NCBI RefSeq assembly: GCF_011299595.1
Contig: NZ_CP049867.1
Coordinates: 2,728,001-2,792,000 of the forward strand
Direction: 5' to 3'
Origin: Nocardioides sp. HDW12B
GTDB lineage: Bacteria > Actinomycetota > Actinomycetes > Propionibacteriales > Nocardioidaceae
DNA length: 64,000 nucleotides
Below are positions 50,341 to 58,761 of the stretch, piece by piece. Under the pieces are notes generated by a model that did not search any database, had not been told where the DNA came from, and was given only the letters and a program-made list of their open reading frames with translations. Position 1 is the stretch's first letter. Every line of letters starts with the position of its first letter. The position numbers and the translations under genes are program-made.

Positions 50341-53073
50341 ATGACCGAACTCCTGCACCAGCTCGAGGCTCCCGGAGACGCGGAGCTGATCTCGCGCGTG
50401 CGCGAGGGCGACCTGGAGGCGTACGGCGACCTCTACGCGCGCCACGTGGACGCCGCCCGACGGCTGGCCCGCCAGCTGGTCCGCGGACCCGACTCGGACG
50501 ACCTGGTCTCGGACGCCTTCGCGAAGGTCATGGCCGTGCTGCAGCGCGGCGGCGGCCCGGACGTGGCGTTCCGCGCCTACCTGCTGACGGCCGTGCGACG
50601 TCTGCACGTCGACCGGATCCGGGCGACGTCGCGCGTCACGACCACCGACGACCTCGAGGCCTTCGACCCCGGGGTGCCCTTCCAGGACACGGCCGTCGCG
50701 CAGTTCGAGAACGGCGCCGCCGCCCGGGCCTTCTCCTCGCTGCCCGAGCGGTGGCAGCTCGTGCTGTGGCACCTCGAGGTCGAGGGCCAGAAGCCCGCCG
50801 AGATCGCCGTCCTCCTCGGGATGAGCCCGAACTCGGTCTCCGCCCTGGCCTACCGCGCCCGCGAGGGCCTGCGGCAGGCGTTCCTGGCCGCGCACCTCGC
50901 CACCGCCGACCAGGCGGAGTGCCGCTGGGTGACCGAGAGGCTCGGCGGCTACGTCCGCAAGGGCCTGTCGAAGCGGGACCACGACAAGGTCGCGCTCCAC
51001 CTCGACGTCTGCCCGCGCTGCACCGCGATGTACCTCGAGCTCACCGAGGTCAACGACAACCTGGCCGGCATCATCGCCCCCCTCCTGCTCGGCGGCCTGG
51101 CCGCCGGCTACCTCGGCTCGAGCGGCGCCGGCGCGGCCGGCGGCGTGGTCGCGCTGCTGGGGCGGGCCAAGGACGCGGTCACCGGCAACGTGGGCCCGGT
51201 CGTGGCGGGCACCGCCGCCGCCACGGTCGCGGTGGCGACCCTCATCGCGATCGCCGTCACCGGCGACGACGAGCCGCCCGCCGCCGCCGGCGGCGACCGC
51301 TCCACCACGGACACCGCCGACGGGGCCGACCCGGACGACCCCTCCGGTCCCGGTGGCTCCGCGCCCGGCGCCCGGCTCCCGGCCCCTCGGACCGCGGACG
51401 AGCCGGCCCTGCGGGTGGCCTCGCCGCTGCTCGCCGAGCCCGTCGCCCTGACCGAGGCCGCCGCCCCGACCTCCGTCACCGAGCTCGTCACCGAGGCCCT
51501 GGCGCCCGGGACCGACACCAGCACCGACACCGGCACCGGGACCGACCCGGGCACTGACCCCGGGACCGACCCGGGCACGGATCCCGGAACCGACCCCGGA
51601 ACCGACCCGGGAGAACCGGAGACCGACATCCGGGTCGCGGGCGCGACCGTCTCCGACGACGCCCTGGTCGTCGACGTCGACAACCTCCCGCCGGAGCCGG
51701 TCACCATCGTCGTGGACCTGGCCTCGGACTCCGGTCGTGCCGCCTTCGTGCCCGGCCAGCGGGTGTGCAGCGTCGAGCCCGCCACCCCGACCCGAGCGGT
51801 CTGCGTGACGAGCACCGCCATGGCGCGCATGGCGGCCACCCAGCTGGCCCCCCGCTCCTTCCAGGCCGTCATCCCGCTCGACTTCCCGGCCGACGTCGAC
51901 GTCGACTTCCTCGACGTGTCGGTCAACGTCGTCGGCTACCGCGAGACCTTCGCCGAGGACAACCGGATCCGCTTCGAGTACCGACCGGTCCGCACGCCCA
52001 CGGACGGTCCGACGACCGACGGCCCCACCGACGGCCCCACCGACGGCCCCACCACCGGCGGTCCCACCGACGGCCCCACGACCGGAGGCCCGACCGACGG
52101 CCCGACCACGGGCGGTCCCACCGACGGCCCGACCGACGGCCCGACCGACGGCCCGACGACGGGCGGCCCCACCGACGGCCCCACCACCGGCGGCCCCACC
52201 GAAGAACCGAGCGAGGGACCCGACCTGGCCGTGGCCCTCTCCCGGGTGTCCGCCGACGACGGCCGCTTCAAGGTCCAGGTCAGCACACCGCGGGGCACCG
52301 GTCCGGCCGACGTCGGTCTGCGTCTGGCCTTCCGTCCCGGCACCGTGACCGTCGCCGCGGCCGAGCGCGACTGCACCGGGCCGGTCGACGGGGTCGTCAC
52401 CTGCGACTGGAACGGCAACACCTGGGTCGGCTTCTTCACCGTTCCCCTGGCTGCCGGCGACACCGTCGACGTCTCGACGACCGTCAGCCTGCCCGGCCTC
52501 ACCGACCCCCGCCCCGAGAACAACACCGACACGCTCCGGCTCGAGGGCGACGACCGCGCCACCGGAGGCGGCCCGAAGGACGGCGGGCCGAAGGACGGCG
52601 GGCCGAAGGACGGCGGGCCGAAGGACGGCGGGCCGAAGGACGGCGGGCCGAAGGACGACGGGCCGAAGGACAGCGGCGGCCCGAAGGACACCCGGCCGTC
52701 GAACCCCGGCGGCTCGAAGCCGTCCGAGGGACCCGGCCGACCGGACCCGTCCCCCGCGCCCGACAGGCCCGACAGGCCCGCCAAGCCCGAGAAGCCCGCC
52801 AAGCCCGACAAGCCGGCCCCGCCCGAGAAGCCGGGCCAGGCGGGCGACCCGCCCGGCAAGGCGGACCCGCCCGGCAAGGCGAACGGCCACGAGACCGACC
52901 CGTCGAACGGCAAGTCGGACGACAAGCCGGACGACAAGCCGGGCGACAAGCCGGGCGACAAGCCGGGCGGCAAGCCCGACCCGGACGACAAGCCGGGCGC
53001 CGGACCCTCGCGGCCCGCCGGTGAGGGCAAGGGCCCGCGCCGCTCCGGACGCCGGTCGCCTCGTGACGGCTGA
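50341..53073 (+). CDS. ECF sigma factor fused to a zinc anti-sigma motif, membrane helices and a repeat-rich outer region
   Basis: A 910-residue protein. Residues ~12-95 are sigma region 2 and ~130-185 region 4 (SSLPERWQLVLWHLEVEG...AEIAVLLGMSPNSVSALAYRAREGL). Then a zf-HC2 pattern: Cys194, His220, Cys224, Cys227 (HLDVCPRC). Hydrophobic stretches at ~241-275 and ~285-306 suggest one or two membrane spans. The rest (~307-910) would be outside: GTDP repeats (~398-425), a beta domain (~428-553), TDGP/TTGGP repeats (~555-625), a second DUF11/CARDB-like beta domain (~626-735), GPKDG repeats and a Lys/Pro/Asp-rich tail. Sigma factors with C-terminal membrane extensions are known in some ECF groups; this size and repeat load is unusual. 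The ATG has only a weak GTGGGGAC site. Confidence 0.8.
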   Translation: MTELLHQLEAPGDAELISRVREGDLEAYGDLYARHVDAARRLARQLVRGPDSDDLVSDAFAKVMAVLQRGGGPDVAFRAYLLTAVRRLHVDRIRATSRVTTTDDLEAFDPGVPFQDTAVAQFENGAAARAFSSLPERWQLVLWHLEVEGQKPAEIAVLLGMSPNSVSALAYRAREGLRQAFLAAHLATADQAECRWVTERLGGYVRKGLSKRDHDKVALHLDVCPRCTAMYLELTEVNDNLAGIIAPLLLGGLAAGYLGSSGAGAAGGVVALLGRAKDAVTGNVGPVVAGTAAATVAVATLIAIAVTGDDEPPAAAGGDRSTTDTADGADPDDPSGPGGSAPGARLPAPRTADEPALRVASPLLAEPVALTEAAAPTSVTELVTEALAPGTDTSTDTGTGTDPGTDPGTDPGTDPGTDPGTDPGEPETDIRVAGATVSDDALVVDVDNLPPEPVTIVVDLASDSGRAAFVPGQRVCSVEPATPTRAVCVTSTAMARMAATQLAPRSFQAVIPLDFPADVDVDFLDVSVNVVGYRETFAEDNRIRFEYRPVRTPTDGPTTDGPTDGPTDGPTTGGPTDGPTTGGPTDGPTTGGPTDGPTDGPTDGPTTGGPTDGPTTGGPTEEPSEGPDLAVALSRVSADDGRFKVQVSTPRGTGPADVGLRLAFRPGTVTVAAAERDCTGPVDGVVTCDWNGNTWVGFFTVPLAAGDTVDVSTTVSLPGLTDPRPENNTDTLRLEGDDRATGGGPKDGGPKDGGPKDGGPKDGGPKDGGPKDDGPKDSGGPKDTRPSNPGGSKPSEGPGRPDPSPAPDRPDRPAKPEKPAKPDKPAPPEKPGQAGDPPGKADPPGKANGHETDPSNGKSDDKPDDKPGDKPGDKPGGKPDPDDKPGAGPSRPAGEGKGPRRSGRRSPRDG
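51538..51612 (+). repeat. Thr-Asp-Pro-Gly repeat tract in the ECF fusion
   Basis: Tandem 12-bp units such as ACCGACCCGGGC encode repeats of Gly-Thr-Asp-Pro, residues ~400-424. They lie just after the predicted membrane span and look like a flexible stalk. Confidence 0.85.
52006..52205 (+). repeat. TDGPT/TTGGPT repeat tract in the ECF fusion
   Basis: Tandem units of 12-15 bp such as CCCACCGACGGC encode Pro-Thr-Asp-Gly and Pro-Thr-Thr-Gly-Gly, residues ~556-621. Thr/Pro density is typical of surface stalks that may be glycosylated. Confidence 0.85.
52567..52680 (+). repeat. GPKDG repeat tract in the ECF fusion
   Basis: Tandem 15-bp units GGCGGGCCGAAGGAC encode Gly-Gly-Pro-Lys-Asp repeats (residues ~743-780), followed by a Lys/Pro/Asp tail with a further KPGDKPGD tract near 52920-53000. 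Units are nearly identical, so recent expansion or strong constraint is likely. Confidence 0.85.
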
Positions 53074-53116
53074 CCGTCGTCCCCGACCGGCACGCCCGGC
53101 TCGATAGGGTTCGCCG

Positions 53117-54430
53117 GTGCCTCCCGACGCCACCACCGACCTCCCGCGCACCGACGCCGGTGCGCCCGACCTGTGGCCGGCGCCGACGCCGACGGCCCCG
53201 GTCCGCTCGCGGGTCCGGCTCCCGGGCTCGAAGTCGCTCACCAACCGGGCGCTCGTCCTGGCCGCGCTCAGCGACGGTCCCAGCACCGTGGCCGGCGCGC
53301 TGCGCTCACGGGACTCGCTGCTCATGGCGGCCGCCCTGACCGCCCTCGGGTCCGCCGTCGACACCGAGGGCCCCGACTGGCGGGTCACCCCCGGGCCCCT
53401 GCGCGGCCCGGCACACGTCGACTGCGGCCTCGCCGGCACCGTCATGCGGTTCGTGCCGCCGGTGGCGGCCCTGGCCGACGGCGCCGTCACCTTCGACGGC
53501 GACCCCCACGCCCGCACCCGGCCGATGGGCCAGGTGCTGCACGGGCTGCGCGGCCTCGGTGTCGAGGTCGAGGACGAGGACCGCGGCACGCTGCCGCTCA
53601 CGGTGCGGGGACACGGCTCGGTCCGCGGCGGCCAGGTGGTCATCGACGCCTCCGCCTCCAGCCAGTTCGTCTCCGCCCTGCTGCTGGCCGGTGCGGCGTA
53701 CGACGAGGGCGTCGACGTCCTGCACGACGGCAAGCCGGTCCCGTCGCTGCCGCACATCGACATGACCGTCCAGGCGCTGCGCGAGCACGGCGTGGACGTC
53801 GACGACAGCGAGCCGAACCGGTGGCGCGTCTCCCCCGGACCGGTGCGCGCCGTGGACGTCGCCGTCGAGCCCGACCTGTCCAACGCCGCCCCCTTCCTGG
53901 CCGCCGCCGTCGTCACCGGCGGCGAGGTGACCGTCGTGGGCTGGCCTCGACGCACCACGCAGGCCGGCGACCGACTGCGCGAGATCCTCGCGCTGATGGG
54001 CGCCGAGGTGGAGCTCACCGACGACGGGCTGACCGTGCGCGGCACCGGGGTCGTCCGCGGCGTCGACCTCGACCTGCACGACGAGGGCGAACTCGCCCCC
54101 GCGGTCGCGGCCCTGTGCGCGCTGGCCGACGGCCCGTCGGTGCTGCGCGGCATCGGGCACATCCGCGGCCACGAGACCGACCGGCTCGCTGCGCTCGCGA
54201 CCGAGCTGACCGCCCGCGGCTGCACCGTGCGCGAGCGGCCCGACGGTCTGGAGATCACGCCCGGCCCGCTGCGCGGCGGAGCCTTCGCGACGTACGCCGA
54301 CCACCGGATGGCCCACGCCGCGGTCATCCTCGGCCTCGGCGTCCCCGGGGTGGAGGTGGTCGACGTGGCCACCACCGCGAAGACCTTCACCGACTTCCCC
54401 GGCGCGTGGACCGCGCTGGTCGGGGGCTGA
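53117..54430 (+). CDS. aroA: 3-phosphoshikimate 1-carboxyvinyltransferase (EPSP synthase)
   Basis: A 437-residue shikimate-pathway enzyme joining PEP and shikimate-3-phosphate. Motifs: [53 protein letters not shown] and [19 protein letters not shown] start. It is followed two bases later by rsgA. M. tuberculosis has the same aroA-rsgA neighbours close to sigH. Confidence 0.95.
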   Translation: MPPDATTDLPRTDAGAPDLWPAPTPTAPVRSRVRLPGSKSLTNRALVLAALSDGPSTVAGALRSRDSLLMAAALTALGSAVDTEGPDWRVTPGPLRGPAHVDCGLAGTVMRFVPPVAALADGAVTFDGDPHARTRPMGQVLHGLRGLGVEVEDEDRGTLPLTVRGHGSVRGGQVVIDASASSQFVSALLLAGAAYDEGVDVLHDGKPVPSLPHIDMTVQALREHGVDVDDSEPNRWRVSPGPVRAVDVAVEPDLSNAAPFLAAAVVTGGEVTVVGWPRRTTQAGDRLREILALMGAEVELTDDGLTVRGTGVVRGVDLDLHDEGELAPAVAALCALADGPSVLRGIGHIRGHETDRLAALATELTARGCTVRERPDGLEITPGPLRGGAFATYADHRMAHAAVILGLGVPGVEVVDVATTAKTFTDFPGAWTALVGG

Positions 54431-54432
54431 GC

Positions 54433-55452
54433 GTGGCCGGACGGGACCGCAAGGGCGCGGAGCGGCAGTACGCCGACCTCGACGACTCCTCCTTCGACCG
54501 GCCCCGGCGCCGGACCCGGCCGCGCACCAAGGACCGCCCCACCTACGACGACGCCACCGACGCGGTGGTGATGACCGTCGACCGGGGTCGCTTCACCTGC
54601 GGGCTCGTCGGGGAGCAGCACCGCCTGGTCACGGCGATGAAGTCGCGCCCGCTGGGCCGCAAGGGCGTCGTGGTCGGCGACCGGGTGCGGCTGGTGGGCG
54701 ACCTGGCCGGCGGCGACACCCTGGCCCGCATCGTGGAGGTCTCGCCGCGCGCCACCGTCCTGCGGCGCACGGCCGACGACGACGACCCCGTCGAGCGCGT
54801 CGTGGTGGCCAACGCCGACCAGCTCGTGATCGTGGTGGCCCTGGCGGACCCGGAGCCGCGCACCGGCCTGGTCGACCGCGCGCTCGCGGCGGCGTACGAC
54901 GCGGGCATCGACCCGCTGCTGTGCCTGACCAAGGCCGACCTGGCCGACCCCGGGCCGTTCCTGGAGATCTACCGACCGCTCGACGTCCCCTTCGTCGTGA
55001 CCCAGCGCGGCGCTGACGTCAGCGACGTGCGCGACCGCCTGGCCGACCGCACGAGCGTGCTGCTCGGTCACAGCGGGGTCGGCAAGTCGACGCTCGTCAA
55101 CGCCCTGGTCCCGGGCGCCGACCGCGCCGTCGGGGTGGTCAACGACCACACCGGACGGGGCCGTCACACCTCCACCTCGGCGATCATGCTGGCGCTGCCC
55201 GGCGGCTCCGGCGGGGGTTGGATCGTCGACACCCCCGGCATCCGCTCCTTCGGGCTGGCACACGTCGACGCCGCCGACCTGATCCGTGCCTTCAGCGACC
55301 TCGAGGACGCCGCCCTCGACTGCCCGCGCGGCTGCTCCCACCAGCCGACCGAGCCGGAGTGCGGCCTCGACCTCGCCGTGACCGACCGGCGCATCGACGC
55401 CGCGCGGGTGGAGTCCTACCGCCGGCTGCTGGGCAGCCGGGACATACGCTGA
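54433..55452 (+). CDS. rsgA: Ribosome small-subunit GTPase RsgA
   Basis: A 339-residue circularly permuted GTPase that helps mature 30S subunits. Order: OB fold (~50-110), G domain with CLTKADLAD (G4) before GHSGVGKSTLVNAL (G1) and DTPGIRSFGL (G3), then the zinc site CPRGCSHQPTEPEC. The G4-before-G1 order is the permutation. GTG 54433 is used since the Arg-rich N-terminal tail follows the aroA stop at once. Confidence 0.94.
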   Translation: MAGRDRKGAERQYADLDDSSFDRPRRRTRPRTKDRPTYDDATDAVVMTVDRGRFTCGLVGEQHRLVTAMKSRPLGRKGVVVGDRVRLVGDLAGGDTLARIVEVSPRATVLRRTADDDDPVERVVVANADQLVIVVALADPEPRTGLVDRALAAAYDAGIDPLLCLTKADLADPGPFLEIYRPLDVPFVVTQRGADVSDVRDRLADRTSVLLGHSGVGKSTLVNALVPGADRAVGVVNDHTGRGRHTSTSAIMLALPGGSGGGWIVDTPGIRSFGLAHVDAADLIRAFSDLEDAALDCPRGCSHQPTEPECGLDLAVTDRRIDAARVESYRRLLGSRDIR

Positions 55453-55457
55453 CCCCC

Positions 55458-56474
55458 ATGCCCACCTCCTTCACCGACGACCTGAGGCTGGCCCACGTCC
55501 TCGCCGACGACGCGGACTCGCTGAGCACCAACCGCTACCAGGCGTTGGACCTCCGGGTGGACACCAAGCCCGACCTCTCCCCCGTGACCGACGCCGACCG
55601 GGCCGTCGAGGAGGGCATCCGGCGCACCCTCGGCCGCGCCCGCCCCCGCGACGCCATCCTCGGCGAGGAGCAGGGCAGCACCGGCTTCAGCCAGCGGCGC
55701 TGGGTGGTCGACCCGATCGACGGCACGAAGAACTTCGTGCGCGGCGTGCCCGTCTGGGCCACGCTGATCTCGCTCATGGTCGAGGACGAGGTCGTCGTCG
55801 GCGTCGTGTCCGCCCCGCAGCTCAACCGCCGCTGGTGGGCGATGAAGGACGGCGGCGCCTTCACCGGCCGCTCGCTGCTCAAGCCGCTCCCGATCCGGGT
55901 CTCCGACGTCTCGAGGCTCGAGGACGCCTCGTTCTCCTACTCCTCGCTCGACGGCTGGGACCACGCCGGTCGCCTCGACGACTTCCTCGCGCTCTCCCGC
56001 CACAGCTGGCGCACCCGGGCGTACGGCGACTTCTGGAGCCACATGCTCGTGGCCGAGGGGGCCGTCGACTTCGCGGCCGAGCCCGAGCTGGAGCTCTACG
56101 ACATGGCCGCGCTCGACGTGATCGTGCGCGAGGCCGGGGGCCGCTTCACCTCCCTGGACGGGCGTGACGGCCCGCACGGCGGCAACGCCCTGGCCAGCAA
56201 CGGGATCCTCCACGAGACCGTGCTGGGCTTCCTCGGCTCGGTCGGACCCGACGCCCGACCGTCCGCGGACGGACGGCCCGCCGGTGCGGCGGGCGGCGAC
56301 GACGAGCGTGCGAGCGACCACCCGGAGGGCTCGGAGGCTCACGGCACCGGCGACCGGGCACCGGCCCGGGAGGGCTCGGTGGCCCCGCGCGAGCCCGGAG
56401 GCACGCTGCACCAGCTCAGCGACCGGCGTCGGCCGGCCCCGACGGGACAGGGTCCGGACCTGCCTCCGATGTGA
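55458..56474 (+). CDS. hisN: Histidinol-phosphatase, inositol monophosphatase fold
   Basis: A 338-residue protein whose first ~265 residues are an inositol monophosphatase domain: SPVTDADRAVEEGIRRTL, GEEQG (metal Glu), WVVDPIDGTKNFVRGVP and the late LYDMAALDVIVREAGG. In actinobacteria this branch next to aroA is HisN, dephosphorylating histidinol phosphate. The final ~70 residues are disordered and charged, and their DNA overlaps the convergent gene by 59 bp. Substrate is inferred from family and position. Confidence 0.85.
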   Translation: MPTSFTDDLRLAHVLADDADSLSTNRYQALDLRVDTKPDLSPVTDADRAVEEGIRRTLGRARPRDAILGEEQGSTGFSQRRWVVDPIDGTKNFVRGVPVWATLISLMVEDEVVVGVVSAPQLNRRWWAMKDGGAFTGRSLLKPLPIRVSDVSRLEDASFSYSSLDGWDHAGRLDDFLALSRHSWRTRAYGDFWSHMLVAEGAVDFAAEPELELYDMAALDVIVREAGGRFTSLDGRDGPHGGNALASNGILHETVLGFLGSVGPDARPSADGRPAGAAGGDDERASDHPEGSEAHGTGDRAPAREGSVAPREPGGTLHQLSDRRRPAPTGQGPDLPPM

Positions 56475-57267
56475 CGGCCGCGGTCTCCGGGGGCGCCGCC
56501 GCGCCCGGGCGGTCGCCGCGCAGCCGCGCCCACGCCGCCAGCACGGTCGGGGCGAGCAGCAGCCCGGCGAGGTCGAACCAGCCGTAGCCGCCCGCGGCGC
56601 CGGTCGGCGGGTTGCCGATGCTGACCAGCCCCGTGGGGTCGGTCGGCTGCCAGGTCCACGTCGCCAGCTCGGTGCCGAGCACCTCGAGCCAGGTCACGAC
56701 GACGGCCGCGCCGACGTACACCTCCCGCGACGGCCCCCACCGCAGGAAGCCGAGGAGGCACAGGAACCAGAAGGCGCCGAGGACGTCGGGCCGGTCGCCG
56801 CGCAGGGCCAGTGCGGCCCACGTCCCGAGGCCGACGACGACGAGCCAGGTCGCGCGGTCGAGGTGGCGCCGCACCCACGGGGCGTGGCCCAGCGCGTAGG
56901 CGGAGAGGTAGACCAGCCCGTGGCCCGGCGGCACGTAGGCCGGGACGTTGTCGAAGCGGTAGGTGTAGACCTCGAGACCGGGGCTGAAGACGTACTCCAC
57001 CACCGTCGCCACCACCACCACGACGGCGGTCTGCGCCCGCACGGTCGCGTCCACCCGCCGCAGCGCCAGCAGCAGGACGCCCCAGGTGGCCAGCCCCAGG
57101 AAGCGCTGCAGGGTGAGGGAGCCGTCGTGGTCGGCCAGCAGCACCAGGCTGAGCCAGCCCATGAGCACGAGCGCGACGCGCCCGCCCCCGGCTCCCCCGC
57201 CCCGGGGCGGCCCGCTCCCCCCGACAGCGGTGGCAGCGGCGCCCTCGGCGGGGTCGGGACGGGTCAT
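56416..57267 (-). CDS. Hypothetical polytopic membrane protein
   Basis: A 283-residue protein with about seven predicted membrane helices between residues ~32 and 245. Seen: VEYVFSPGLEVYTYRFDNVPAYVPPGHGLVYL and NPPTGAAGGYGWFDLAGLLLAP. Family not recognised; similar unnamed proteins occur in actinobacteria and some resemble carotenoid-synthesis-type membrane proteins. The disordered C-terminal ~30 residues lie antisense to the hisN tail. Confidence 0.65.
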   Translation of the reverse strand: MTRPDPAEGAAATAVGGSGPPRGGGAGGGRVALVLMGWLSLVLLADHDGSLTLQRFLGLATWGVLLLALRRVDATVRAQTAVVVVVATVVEYVFSPGLEVYTYRFDNVPAYVPPGHGLVYLSAYALGHAPWVRRHLDRATWLVVVGLGTWAALALRGDRPDVLGAFWFLCLLGFLRWGPSREVYVGAAVVVTWLEVLGTELATWTWQPTDPTGLVSIGNPPTGAAGGYGWFDLAGLLLAPTVLAAWARLRGDRPGAAAPPETAAVTSEAGPDPVPSGPADAGR

Positions 57268-57371
57268 GGCCCCATCCTGCCCGTCGCCCCTACCGCGGGC
57301 CGTCCGGCGTGGTCTAGATTCGCCTCACCCCAGCCGGCGGGAGGTCCCGTCGTCGTGACCGGAGGTCAGCC

Positions 57372-57803
57372 ATGCGCATCAAGGACGTGCTCGCAGCCAA
57401 ACCGCGCCACGAGGTCGTGACGGCCACGCCCGGCAGCACCGTGCGCGACCTGGTGGCCTCGCTGGCCGAGCACAACCTCGGCGCCCTGGTCGTCAGCGGC
57501 GACGGCACGCACCTCGACGGGATCGTCTCCGAGCGCGACGTGGTGCGCCACCTGGGCCGCGACGCCTCCGTGCTCGACGCGAGCGTGGAGCAGATCATGA
57601 CCTCCGCGGTGCGCACCTGCACGCCCGAGGACCGGCTCGACGACCTGCTCTCGCTGATGACCGAGCACCGCATCCGCCACGTCCCCGTGGTCGACGGCGA
57701 CGCCCTCGTCGGCATCGTCAGCATCGGCGACCTGGTCAAGCACAAGATCAGCGCCCTGGAGTTCGAGCGGGACCAGCTCGACTCCTACGTCCACCAGAGC
57801 TGA
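57372..57803 (+). CDS. Two-CBS-domain protein
   Basis: A 143-residue protein of two CBS domains in tandem (residues ~5-60 and ~73-130), with HLDGIVSERDVVRHLG and ALVGIVSIGDLVKHKI marking each end. Such pairs bind adenine nucleotides and act as energy sensors. No partner domain is attached. ATG 57372 has GGAGG nine bases upstream. It stands alone. Confidence 0.88.
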   Translation: MRIKDVLAAKPRHEVVTATPGSTVRDLVASLAEHNLGALVVSGDGTHLDGIVSERDVVRHLGRDASVLDASVEQIMTSAVRTCTPEDRLDDLLSLMTEHRIRHVPVVDGDALVGIVSIGDLVKHKISALEFERDQLDSYVHQS

Positions 57804-57814
57804 CGCCCCCGACC

Positions 57815-57856
57815 CACCGGTCCCAGGTCACCGGTCCCAGGTCACCGGTCCCAGGT
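57815..57856. repeat. Three exact 14-bp direct repeats after the CBS gene
   Basis: CACCGGTCCCAGGT occurs three times head to tail in the space between the CBS gene stop and the convergent transporter gene, followed by a decayed fourth copy. No function apparent. Confidence 0.8.
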
Positions 57857-57881
57857 CGCGGGTCGCCGGCGGCGTCGCGAG

Positions 57882-58460
57882 TCAGAGCCAGCCGGCACCC
57901 TCGGCGACCAGCAGCAGGCCGAAGACGGCGAAGGCGGTCGCAGCGCCGTACTTGATGGCCCTCTCGGGCAGTTTCTTGCCGAGCACCGCCCCGACGACGA
58001 TGGCCAGCGCGTCGGCGGCCACCATGCCCACGGTGCTGCCGATCCAGGTGCCGAGCCAGCCCTCCTGGGTGGCGAGCGTGACGGTGGCGAGCATCGTCTT
58101 GTCGCCCAGCTCGGCGAGGAAGAACGCGACGCCCACGGCCAGGATCGCGGCGCCGGTGCTGTGCCGGGCCTTGTCGGCCTCCTCGTCGCTCAGCTCGTCG
58201 CCGCGCAGCGTCCACGCGGCGAAGGCCAGGAACGCGAGGCCGGCGATGATCGAGATGAGGTCCTGGCTCTCGGCGAACTGGTCGCCGACGAAGCGCCCGA
58301 GGGCGACCGAGAAGAGGTGGACGATCGCGGTGGCGACCGTGATGCCGATGAGGACGTCGCGGGCGCGGTAGCGGGCGGCGAACGTCATCGCCATCAGCTG
58401 GCTCTTGTCGCCGAGCTCGGCGACGAAGATGACGGCGGTGCTGAGCAGGAAGGCGTACAT
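57882..58460 (-). CDS. TMEM165/GDT1-family manganese exporter
   Basis: A 192-residue membrane protein with about six helices in two inverted halves, each carrying the ExGDK(S/T) motif: FVAELGDKSQLMAM near the N-terminus and FLAELGDKTMLATVT in the second half. Family members exchange Mn2+ or Ca2+ for protons. The manganese riboswitch upstream supports Mn2+ export. ATG 58460 has AAGGAG twelve bases upstream and begins at the first helix. Confidence 0.92.
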   Translation of the reverse strand: MYAFLLSTAVIFVAELGDKSQLMAMTFAARYRARDVLIGITVATAIVHLFSVALGRFVGDQFAESQDLISIIAGLAFLAFAAWTLRGDELSDEEADKARHSTGAAILAVGVAFFLAELGDKTMLATVTLATQEGWLGTWIGSTVGMVAADALAIVVGAVLGKKLPERAIKYGAATAFAVFGLLLVAEGAGWL

Positions 58461-58562
58461 CGGACGGGTGTCTCCTTGTCGTGACGGGCCGCGCCCGGAC
58501 CGAGGAGACCGCCGGACGACGACCCTTCGACCAGGCACGTCCGCAGGGGTCGTGGAACCGGT

Positions 58563-58661
58563 CGAAAGTCTCGTCCGCCACCGAGTACTGATCGAGTGGC
58601 CTGCCGCACCGGACCCGAGGGTCAGTGTGTCGACGCGGCTGTTGGGGACTACTCCCTTTCG
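58563..58661 (-). promoter_or_regulatory. yybP-ykoY manganese riboswitch
   Basis: On the minus strand the leader begins CGAAAGGGAGTAGTCCCC and ends GGACGAGACTTTCG. The closing stem CGAAAG/CTTTCG and the conserved GGGAGTAG and GACGAGACTTT loops are the landmarks of the yybP-ykoY class, which binds Mn2+ and turns on manganese-export genes. It ends 102 bases before the TMEM165 gene start. An ACGACCC/GGGTCGT stem between them could be the expression platform. Confidence 0.8.
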
Positions 58662-58672
58662 GCCACCAGTTT

Positions 58673-58720
58673 ACCCGGGCCGCCCCGGGGGCCGGACCCG
58701 AGCCCCGGGGCGACCCGGGT
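58673..58720. repeat. 18-bp-arm GC-rich inverted repeat in the divergent region
   Basis: Arms at 58673-58690 and 58703-58720 (ACCCGGG...CCCCGGGG) match with one mismatch around a 12-base loop. It lies between the riboswitch start and the FKBP start, where both promoters should be. There is no T-run. Confidence 0.7.
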
Positions 58721-58761
58721 ACCGTCGACCAGCCCACCCCCGAACGAGACGAGGAACCTGC

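Noticed and set aside
49702-55341. Very long open frame on the minus strand across the ECF fusion, aroA and rsgA
   Set aside because: It lies antisense to well-recognised genes, has only Gly/Val/Arg-rich sequence without family motifs, and is expected from high-GC third-position bias.
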